7,476 nucleotides of DNA from positions 1 to 7,476 of the forward strand of contig JAHEFN010000109.1 of the NCBI GenBank assembly GCA_024640185.1, read 5' to 3'. The notes below the pieces were generated by a model. It was not told the origin of the DNA, did no database searches, and saw only the letters and a program-made list of their open reading frames with translations. This DNA is from Gemmatimonadota bacterium. Its GTDB lineage: Bacteria; Gemmatimonadota; Gemmatimonadetes; Gemmatimonadales; GWC2-71-9. Every line of letters begins with the position of its first letter. Positions within the stretch are counted from its first letter, which is position 1. Below, piece by piece: positions 1 through 7,476 of the stretch. Position numbers and translations under genes: made by a program.

Positions 1-256
1 GGGCGTAGTGCTGGAACACCATGCCGCAACGCCGGGCGAGGGCATCCTCCCCGGTCACGTCGCGATCGCCGAGGCGAATCCGTCCGGCATCGGCGCGTTC
101 GAACCCGGCGATCAGGCGCAGGAGGGTGGTCTTGCCGCTGCCGCTGGGGCCGAGCAAGGCCACCAACTCACCATCATGCACATCGAGGGAGATCCCCCGG
201 ACGACCGGCGTCTCGCCGAAGCGCTTCTCGACGCCCTCGAGGGAGACACCGCTCAT
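1..256 (-). CDS. ABC transporter ATP-binding protein, N-terminal part (cut by window edge)
   Basis: This is the nucleotide-binding subunit of an ABC importer, which hydrolyses ATP on the cytoplasmic face to drive uptake. Only the first 85 residues are in the window. The Walker A motif GPSGSGKT is at residues 36-43, followed by LLRLIAGFE, and the Q-loop sits in MVFQHYA with Gln at residue 82. The signature motif, Walker B and any C-terminal regulatory domain lie beyond the left edge. The ATG at 256 overlaps the stop of the upstream solute-binding protein gene as ATGA, and no Shine-Dalgarno site is visible, so translational coupling is likely. The Q-loop wording resembles the CysA/FbpC/PotA type of importer ATPases (family knowledge). 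Pairing with the adjacent binding protein suggests import of iron, an inorganic anion or a similar small solute, but the substrate cannot be fixed from this fragment. Confidence 0.93.
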   Translation of the reverse strand, partial: MSGVSLEGVEKRFGETPVVRGISLDVHDGELVALLGPSGSGKTTLLRLIAGFERADAGRIRLGDRDVTGEDALARRCGMVFQHYA

Positions 257-1311
257 GGCGTCGCTGACCCGGTGCCGCGCACCCGCTGATCCCAATACCG
301 CATCCACTCTGCTCCCTTCGCTGCGAGAAGCTCCCAATCCATCTCGGCCGTCACCATCCGACGCTCCACGTCGGCCACCCACGACGGGACGCGCTCCAGC
401 GGCAAGTCGTGACGGGCAGGCAGTCGCCAATTCCGTTCGGCGGTGAGGATCTGCATGTCGACACTGCCGACAAATTCCATGAACGTCTCCGCTGCCGCGC
501 GCTCCTTGGCGCCACGCACGATCCCGATCGCATCATCGATCACGACCGTACCGCTGCTGGGGAAGTTGTAGGCAAACGGCAGTCCCCTGGCCTGGGCGAT
601 CAGGATATCGGGCAGGTTCCAGATGCTCACCGTCCCCTCTCCCCTGGCCAGCTTCTGGTCGAGGATCGCCGGATTGAGCGCGTAACTTCGTGTCTGGCCG
701 TCGAGCCGCCTGAGCCAGGCCATTCCCTGGGCGGTGTCGCCGGTCGCCGCGATACCCCGATAGATGATCAGTCCCCAGATCGCCCGCATCGTCCCGCTGG
801 CCACCGGGTCACGGATCAGGATCTCGTCATGCCACCGGGGCGCCAGCAGGTCGTCCCAATCGGCGGGGGCGGAGTCGAGTGGCACCAGGTTGCTGTTGAA
901 GGAGATCGCCGCTGGGGTCCGGTAGAGCGGCCAGAAACGACCCTCTGGTCCGATCCCCGCGCTGTCGACCGCACCACCCCACGACGGCGAGGACGGGTCG
1001 AGGACACCCTCGGCCACCCCCCGTGAGAAGATCGTGGTCGGACCACCGAACCAGACATCGGCGACGGGATTCGGATTCTCGAAACGGAGCCGATCAAGCA
1101 CCTCCTGACTCCCCATGTCGAGCCAGCGCATGTCGATATCGGGATGGGCCGCCTCGAAGCGCTCCTCGATCAACTCCAGCAGCGGGCGATCATGCGGGGA
1201 GTACACCGTGAGCGGCACCCGACCATCCTGGTAGCAGGCGGCCGTGAGTACCAGCACCAGCGCTGTGACTCCTCGCCATCTCCCCTGCTCCCACACTCGC
1301 CAACCGTCCAC
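253..1311 (-). CDS. ABC transporter extracellular solute-binding lipoprotein (iron/anion-type)
   Basis: This is the periplasmic ligand-capturing component of an ABC importer, 352 residues from the chosen GTG start. The N-terminus has a charged stretch, a hydrophobic segment (about residues 14-25) and a lipobox-like LTAAC with the lipidated Cys at 26, so it should be a membrane-anchored lipoprotein. The mature part opens with LTVYSPHDRP (34-43). It then carries ADVWFGGPTT (84-93) and DPVASGTMRAIWG (168-180), and ends near AEWMRYWDQ (334-342). These are hallmarks of the FbpA/AfuA-like binding-protein family. I see no adjacent Tyr-Tyr pair like that which binds iron in classical FbpA, so the ligand may be iron or another small solute. 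The reading frame stays open to an ATG at 1428. I prefer the GTG at 1311 because GGAAGGGA lies five bases upstream and the longer form would bury the signal peptide. The stop overlaps the ATPase start. No permease gene lies between them. Confidence 0.88.
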   Translation of the reverse strand: MDGWRVWEQGRWRGVTALVLVLTAACYQDGRVPLTVYSPHDRPLLELIEERFEAAHPDIDMRWLDMGSQEVLDRLRFENPNPVADVWFGGPTTIFSRGVAEGVLDPSSPSWGGAVDSAGIGPEGRFWPLYRTPAAISFNSNLVPLDSAPADWDDLLAPRWHDEILIRDPVASGTMRAIWGLIIYRGIAATGDTAQGMAWLRRLDGQTRSYALNPAILDQKLARGEGTVSIWNLPDILIAQARGLPFAYNFPSSGTVVIDDAIGIVRGAKERAAAETFMEFVGSVDMQILTAERNWRLPARHDLPLERVPSWVADVERRMVTAEMDWELLAAKGAEWMRYWDQRVRGTGSATP

Positions 1312-1316
1312 GTCTG

Positions 1317-1324
1317 TCCCTTCC
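1317..1324 (-). promoter_or_regulatory. Ribosome binding site deciding the start of the solute-binding protein
   Basis: On the minus strand, GGAAGGGA lies five bases before the GTG at 1311. It is the best Shine-Dalgarno-like sequence I noticed before any start in the window. It supports the GTG start, which puts the signal peptide at the N-terminus, over the upstream in-frame ATG at 1428. Confidence 0.6.
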
Positions 1325-1440
1325 AGTTTCTTGCCTTCGGTCTCGGGTTCTTCGTTTCCCACGGCGCTGCGCAGAGGGGCACCCTCGATGAGCGAAGGTC
1401 GGTACTTCGCCGCGCATCGCTCGCCCACACACGGAGAGAC

Positions 1441-1487
1441 CGAGTGCGGCGAATCCGAGCTTCGTGAATCGAGTCGGTGCCGCCTCG
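1441..1487 (-). repeat. Imperfect inverted repeat, possible transcript hairpin
   Basis: Bases 1441-1450 and 1479-1487 can pair as a nine-base-pair stem (CGAG/CTCG plus GCGGC/GCCGC) with T1445 bulged out. A further four-pair CCGA/TCGG stem lies inside, at 1455-1458 and 1474-1477. It lies about 55 bases past the PIG-L stop in the direction of transcription. No T-run follows, so it is not a standard intrinsic terminator. It could be a factor-dependent 3' end, part of the leader of the transporter mRNA, or chance pairing in GC-rich DNA. Confidence 0.3.
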
Positions 1488-1542
1488 AAGCAGAGCAATC
1501 GGGTCAACTACCGCCGTCGCCGCTCTCCACGTTCCGTTCTTG

Positions 1543-3930
1543 CTACTCCCCTATCGCCAGCAGGTTCGCAAACAACCGCCACGCGCCGGGGACCGCCGCC
1601 GGCAACTGCCGGAAGAAGGCCAGCCCCGTGTACACCACGGTGCCCTGGCCATATGCCGCCACCAACAGCCCGCCCAATTGGTCGCCCTCGCCGGGATCGT
1701 GGCTCTCGAGCACCGGCGTCCAGGCGGCATCCCAGTCACGGGCGAAGTAGAGGCCCCGCTCCTGCACCCAATCATCAAAGTCCGCAGCGGTGATCCGATT
1801 CGGCGTGGTGGCAAGCGCGCCGGCCGTCGGCAACAGCTGGACCGCGGCGGTCTGGTCGGTGACCCGATCGTGCGGGCGACCGATCGTGAACGGATACGGC
1901 GCGAAACCGCCACTCACGTATTGGTATTGCTGGTATTGGGTGATCAGGGTGCCACCCGCCTCGGCGAAGGCCAGCAGCCGGGGGTGTGCCCGGCGCACCG
2001 CGTCGTCGACCTCGTAGGCACGGGGGCCCAGCACCACCACATCGAGGGAATCGAGGATCGCCCCCTCGAGATCGGCGGCGGTGAGCAGCCTGATCGGCAC
2101 CCCTGCCGCGTCGAGCGCCTCGGGAATCGCGTCGGCCGCGCCGCGGAGGTAGCCGATGGCGAGGCCAGGCTGGAAGGTGACGGGGGCCACCACCACCCGG
2201 GCCTCGGCAGCCTCAAAAAGGATGCGCGGTCGAATGTGCGGGTATGCCACTCGGCGCATCGCCACCCGAAGCGTGTCACCGCCGATGGTGGCCTGCGCGT
2301 GGAAGGACACCTCGCCAGATGCAGGGTCGGTCGGTGCCGTGACCGTGAAGAGGAGGGTGCGACGCTCCCCCTCACGGGTGAGGGTGAGCACCCGCGGTGG
2401 GTCGACGTGCCAGCCCGCGGGGACCACCAACTCGACGCTCGCCTCGACCGTGTCGCGGGAGGCGTGCTCGACGGTGACCGTGAAGTCGCGCGAACGGAGC
2501 GAACGCGGCCAGAGCATCGCGCCGGGCGAGAGATCGAGTACCACCTGCGGCACGATGGTGACCGGGCGGCGCACTTCGCCGAGTCCCTGATCCAGGGAGC
2601 GGGCGGTGACGTCGATGGTACTGCCGGCGGCACGGCCGTCGCGCCAGCGAAGGGCAATCGTGGCCTGCAACGGCGGCTCGAACGGCTCGCCCCAATTGGC
2701 CGGATCGCCACCCCACTCATAGAGGGCACTCTCTGGTGCATTCCGGAGGTAGTACGGTTGCTCCGGCCGGGCCCCGTGAGCGACCTGGAGGGGAATCGTG
2801 CAGCGACCGAGTTGCCCGGGAGCGAGCATCATCTCCACCGCACATCCGTTGGCGACCGTGTCGGGCTGCCAGCCCGGATGTGGCGACCAGGATGGGGAGG
2901 CCCACACGGTGTCGGTTCCGGTGTTCCAGGTGAGCACCGTCAGGGGGACCGACTGACCTGGAGTGACTTCGTCATCCTCCACCCAGGCGTCGGTGATCAT
3001 CCCCTGCTGCGCCAGCACCAACGCATCGCGGTGCCGTGCTTCGACGCGCCGGCCCGCCGGGATCCCGGCGAAGATCGAGTCGCCGGCAGCGGCCTCGATG
3101 CCAGGGGCCAGCCGTTCGAGTTCAATCCGGGTCGAGGAGGGGCCGAGCTCCTCCAACAGCCCCATATCCTGCGAGCGATGGCGTGAGCGGGCCCTCATCG
3201 CCAGCTGATGGAGCGAAATCCCGAGTCCCGGGGCGAGCGCGCTGCCATCGAGGATGATCCCCTCACCCTCGGCCACGCGCCGGTTGCGATAGAACTTGGC
3301 CGGTGCCCAGGGCTCGAGCCCCTCCTCGGTCCTCAACTCCCCGAAGCGTTCGCTGTCGCCGGCCGCGAGGTAGGCGTCCAGGGCCACGATCCCGGCGGCC
3401 TGATGGTGGCCGTGGCCATCGGCCGGGGTCCCCAGCCAGGTGGAGATGACCACATCAGGGCGAAATCGCCGCAGGACCCTGACGATATCCTTGATGAGGG
3501 AGTCGCGTGGCCAGTAGCGGAAGGCCTCCTCGGGCGACTTGCTGAAGCCGAAATCGTAGGCGCGGGTGAAGAACTGGTGGGCGCCGTCGAGCCGACGGGA
3601 AGCGAGCAGCTCGCCGGTCCGGACCACCCCGAGGGCGGCACCGAGCTCGCCGCCGATGAGGTTCTGGCCGCCCTCACCGCGCGTCAGCGAGAGGTACCCG
3701 GTCTCGGCCCCGTACCCCCGGGAGAGGATGGTGATGAGCTCGGTGTCCTCGTCATCGGGGTGAGCCCCGATGACCAGCACCCGATAGGGATTGCCGATCG
3801 CCCGCTCCGCCTGAATCAGGCCGATCGCACCGCCGGTCCCGGGACTGGCGTCCTGAGCCACCAGCGGAGAGCCGAGCAGCATGGCCCAAGCGAGCGTGGC
3901 CGCGATCGGGTGGAGTGGAGTGACTCTCAT
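1543..3930 (-). CDS. Exported PIG-L family deacetylase with Ig-like and amidotransferase-like domains
   Basis: This is a zinc-dependent amide hydrolase of the PIG-L/LmbE superfamily, whose members deacetylate N-acetylglucosamine-type substrates. It has 795 residues, against roughly 230-300 for the catalytic domain alone. A signal peptide covers about residues 1-25 (hydrophobic, ending LVA before Gln-26), so it acts outside the cytoplasm. The catalytic domain spans about 48-300. AHPDDE at 56-61 supplies His-57 and Asp-60 as metal ligands and Asp-59 as base, and HGHHQAAG at 173-180 supplies the second metal-side His. Residues about 310-460 look like a beta-rich Ig-like domain holding the only two cysteines I see, 363 and 377, a possible disulfide. 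About 465-565 resembles an NEW3-like domain. About 575-795 resembles a class I glutamine-amidotransferase fold (GGTLITQYQ at 659-667) without a nucleophilic Cys, so probably non-catalytic. The ATG overlaps the upstream membrane-protein stop as ATGA. The substrate is unknown. Confidence 0.9.
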   Translation of the reverse strand: MRVTPLHPIAATLAWAMLLGSPLVAQDASPGTGGAIGLIQAERAIGNPYRVLVIGAHPDDEDTELITILSRGYGAETGYLSLTRGEGGQNLIGGELGAALGVVRTGELLASRRLDGAHQFFTRAYDFGFSKSPEEAFRYWPRDSLIKDIVRVLRRFRPDVVISTWLGTPADGHGHHQAAGIVALDAYLAAGDSERFGELRTEEGLEPWAPAKFYRNRRVAEGEGIILDGSALAPGLGISLHQLAMRARSRHRSQDMGLLEELGPSSTRIELERLAPGIEAAAGDSIFAGIPAGRRVEARHRDALVLAQQGMITDAWVEDDEVTPGQSVPLTVLTWNTGTDTVWASPSWSPHPGWQPDTVANGCAVEMMLAPGQLGRCTIPLQVAHGARPEQPYYLRNAPESALYEWGGDPANWGEPFEPPLQATIALRWRDGRAAGSTIDVTARSLDQGLGEVRRPVTIVPQVVLDLSPGAMLWPRSLRSRDFTVTVEHASRDTVEASVELVVPAGWHVDPPRVLTLTREGERRTLLFTVTAPTDPASGEVSFHAQATIGGDTLRVAMRRVAYPHIRPRILFEAAEARVVVAPVTFQPGLAIGYLRGAADAIPEALDAAGVPIRLLTAADLEGAILDSLDVVVLGPRAYEVDDAVRRAHPRLLAFAEAGGTLITQYQQYQYVSGGFAPYPFTIGRPHDRVTDQTAAVQLLPTAGALATTPNRITAADFDDWVQERGLYFARDWDAAWTPVLESHDPGEGDQLGGLLVAAYGQGTVVYTGLAFFRQLPAAVPGAWRLFANLLAIGE

Positions 3931-4238
3931 CCGTCGTCGGTCTTGCGGGCTTCCTCGGTCTTGTGGGCTGCTTCACGTTCATGTTCCCGACCGACGATGA
4001 ACGCGAGCACGAAGGCGATCAGTGCCCCGAGCAGCAGGGAGTATCCGGCACCGCCCTCCACCTGGTAGAGCAGCAACAGCATTCCTCCCGACACGGCGAT
4101 CGTGCCAATCCCTCGCAGGACCTCATCGGCATTCCGCCAGGCGGTCTGACGACCCCAGTTGATGGCCATGATCAATCCGACGAGGCCGAGCGCGCCGATG
4201 CCGTACCAGATCATGATCCACCAGCGCAACCCAATCAT
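3927..4238 (-). CDS. Small three-helix membrane protein of unknown function
   Basis: I do not recognise the family. From the ATG at 4238 it encodes 103 residues. There are three hydrophobic stretches, at about residues 6-27, 44-60 and 65-83, separated by a polar loop (NWGRQTAWRNADEV, 27-40) and a short Glu-Gly-Gly turn. A highly charged tail follows (REHEREAAHKTEEARKTDDG, 84-103). This suggests a small inner-membrane protein with a hydrophilic C-terminal tail. The frame is open upstream to 4418, but those 60 extra residues are Pro/Ala/Ser-rich and overlap the DUF971 gene, so I place the start at the ATG just before the first helix. No Shine-Dalgarno site precedes it. The stop overlaps the PIG-L start (ATGA), implying co-translation with the deacetylase. 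A role in anchoring or assisting that exported enzyme is only a guess. Confidence 0.72.
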   Translation of the reverse strand: MIGLRWWIMIWYGIGALGLVGLIMAINWGRQTAWRNADEVLRGIGTIAVSGGMLLLLYQVEGGAGYSLLLGALIAFVLAFIVGREHEREAAHKTEEARKTDDG

Positions 4239-4320
4239 TGGCGGGTCCGAGAGATGGGGGGGTGGAAGGAGGCGGGGGAACGGTGAAACGGTAGCCGCCG
4301 CAGGCGGTGAGGCCAAGGGG
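4239..4320 (-). other. Short intergenic leader with GC hairpin and pyrimidine-rich tract
   Basis: This gap lies between the DUF971 stop and the membrane-protein start. A perfect five-base-pair inverted repeat (CCGCC at 4295-4299, GGCGG at 4303-4307, three-base loop) sits just after the DUF971 stop. No T-run follows it, so termination there is unlikely to be strong. From about 4256 to 4285 the transcript strand is rich in C with almost no G, and the opposite strand carries runs of G (seven at 4256-4262, five at 4274-4278). No Shine-Dalgarno site is seen before the ATG at 4238. Confidence 0.45.
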
Positions 4321-4641
4321 TCACGCCGAACACCGCTCGCAGGGACACCCGGCCAGGAGGCTCTCAAAGGTGAACAGGCCGGTGGCGTGGCCGTCACTCC
4401 AGCGGACGCGGATGGCATACGCGCCCACCAACTCCACCGCCTCCGGCCGGATGTCGTCGGGCACGCTGGCGGGGTCGAGCAGCGGCCGGTGGGTCATTTC
4501 GTCGACACAGGCCGCACAGGGACAGGCCAGCCGCAGTGGGCGAGCCGGGTAGCGGCCAGTGTGCCCCTCGGCATCCCAGCGGATCTCGAGTCCCCCGTCC
4601 GTCCGCCGGATGGCCACCGGCACCACATTGCGTTCAGCCAC
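4321..4641 (-). CDS. DUF971 (gamma-butyrobetaine hydroxylase N-terminal-like) metal-binding protein
   Basis: This 106-residue protein consists almost wholly of a DUF971 domain, the fold that forms the N-terminal zinc module of gamma-butyrobetaine hydroxylase. Characteristic stretches are LRLACPCAACVDEMT (36-50), LLDPASVPDDIRP (54-66), ELVGAYAIRVRWSDGH (70-85) and GLFTFESL (88-95). Cys-40, Cys-42, Cys-45 and His-85 match the spacing of the zinc ligands Cys-38, Cys-40, Cys-43 and His-82 of human BBOX1. A second CPCERC at 99-104 lies at the C-terminus. No oxygenase domain follows, so it is the stand-alone bacterial form, whose role is not settled; such genes are often found near Fe-S or Mrp-type genes. 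Translation appears to begin at the GTG at 4641, right behind a run of eight G on the coding strand. No other in-frame start fits better. It is transcribed divergently from aconitase, itself an Fe-S enzyme. Confidence 0.85.
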   Translation of the reverse strand: MAERNVVPVAIRRTDGGLEIRWDAEGHTGRYPARPLRLACPCAACVDEMTHRPLLDPASVPDDIRPEAVELVGAYAIRVRWSDGHATGLFTFESLLAGCPCERCSA

Positions 4642-4712
4642 ACCCCCCCCGCTGACGGCGTTAGTTTTCTGCTGACACCACCCAACATCTTAATCGCGAG
4701 AACGACTCTGCC
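4642..4712. promoter_or_regulatory. Divergent promoter region between DUF971 gene and aconitase
   Basis: These 71 bases separate two divergently transcribed genes and so must carry the promoter of aconitase and probably that of the DUF971 gene. The part from about 4660 to 4705 is visibly more AT-rich than its surroundings, with TTAGTTTTCT at 4661-4670 and TCTTAAT at 4688-4694 as the only -10-like string on the plus strand. No good -35 element sits at standard spacing, so exact promoter positions are not claimed. The leftmost part is a run of eight C (4643-4650). Confidence 0.45.

Positions 4713-7476
<2,764 letters not shown>

Larger units (their letters stand above)
1312..1542. other. Intergenic region between PIG-L gene and transporter pair
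   Basis: About 230 bases without a supported gene, lying between the stop of the PIG-L deacetylase gene and the preferred start of the binding-protein gene. It should hold the promoter of the transporter pair, but I could not find a convincing -35/-10 pair. The only structural signal I see is an imperfect inverted repeat at 1441-1487. The frame of the binding protein is open through 1312-1428, but that stretch reads as charged, low-complexity sequence and is probably leader. Confidence 0.6.

Noticed and set aside
1312..1428. N-terminal extension of 39 residues on the solute-binding protein
   Set aside because: It would move the signal peptide into the interior of the protein. A good ribosome site precedes the GTG at 1311.
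1190..1507. Open frame of 105 codons on the minus strand crossing the intergenic gap
   Set aside because: It begins with a mildly hydrophobic stretch but turns into Arg-rich sequence overlapping the binding-protein gene in another frame. No family is recognised and no ribosome site was seen.
1502..1507. TTGACC on the minus strand as a -35 box for the transporter pair
   Set aside because: No -10-like sequence lies 16-18 bases downstream, so the hexamer alone is not enough.
1944..2741. Open frame of 265 codons on the minus strand
   Set aside because: It is an alternate frame inside PIG-L, rich in Arg/Ser/Pro, as expected for an off-frame reading of GC-rich coding DNA.
1477..3186. Open frame of 569 codons on the plus strand
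   Set aside because: It lies opposite the PIG-L gene, reads as Arg/Gly/His-rich low-quality protein with no recognisable motif, and is explained by stop-poor GC-rich DNA. The minus-strand gene has clear catalytic motifs.
3208..4068. Open frame of 286 codons on the plus strand
   Set aside because: It is antisense to the start of PIG-L and to part of the membrane-protein gene, with no motif and no plausible start context.
4239..4418. N-terminal extension of 60 residues on the small membrane protein
   Set aside because: The extension is Pro/Ala/Ser-rich, overlaps the DUF971 coding region in another frame, and would put a disordered stretch before the first membrane helix.

Overview
The window is GC-rich, densely packed bacterial chromosome. 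A Gram-negative bacterium, quite possibly of the Gemmatimonadota, is the best guess. The grounds are the GC-rich codon use with weak Shine-Dalgarno signals, a lipoprotein-type solute-binding protein, a long exported PIG-L deacetylase of a build familiar from Gemmatimonadota and Acidobacteriota, and a DUF971 protein. This placement is inference, because no rRNA or other marker gene is present.

Layout: five genes run leftward on the minus strand from about 4641 to 1, and one runs rightward from 4713 to the right edge. At the far left is the start of an ABC-transporter ATPase, cut by the window edge. Upstream of it, with an ATGA overlap, is its solute-binding lipoprotein (253-1311). A non-coding gap of about 230 bases (1312-1542) separates this transporter pair from a second leftward group. 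That group consists of a DUF971 protein (4321-4641), a small three-helix membrane protein (3927-4238) and a 795-residue exported PIG-L deacetylase with Ig-like and glutamine-amidotransferase-like parts (1543-3930). The last two overlap by ATGA. A 71-base divergent intergenic region (4642-4712) separates this group from acnA-type aconitase, which is complete except for its last few residues.

How the genes fit together: the left pair is half of an importer of the ferric-iron/small-anion type, with the permease not visible. Aconitase is the TCA-cycle [4Fe-4S] citrate/isocitrate isomerase. The DUF971 protein next to it carries a zinc-type Cys3His set and a second C-terminal CxCxxC, which makes a metal or Fe-S link plausible but unproven. 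The PIG-L protein probably removes acyl groups from an amino sugar or related amide outside the cytoplasm. The membrane protein is unrecognised.

No tRNA, rRNA, CRISPR array, insertion sequence or attachment site was seen. I found no convincing new multi-gene system. The points most worth a second look are the PIG-L architecture with an altered metal motif, the doubled CxCxxC in the DUF971 protein, the ATPase directly following the binding protein, and the pyrimidine-rich leader lacking a Shine-Dalgarno site before the membrane protein.
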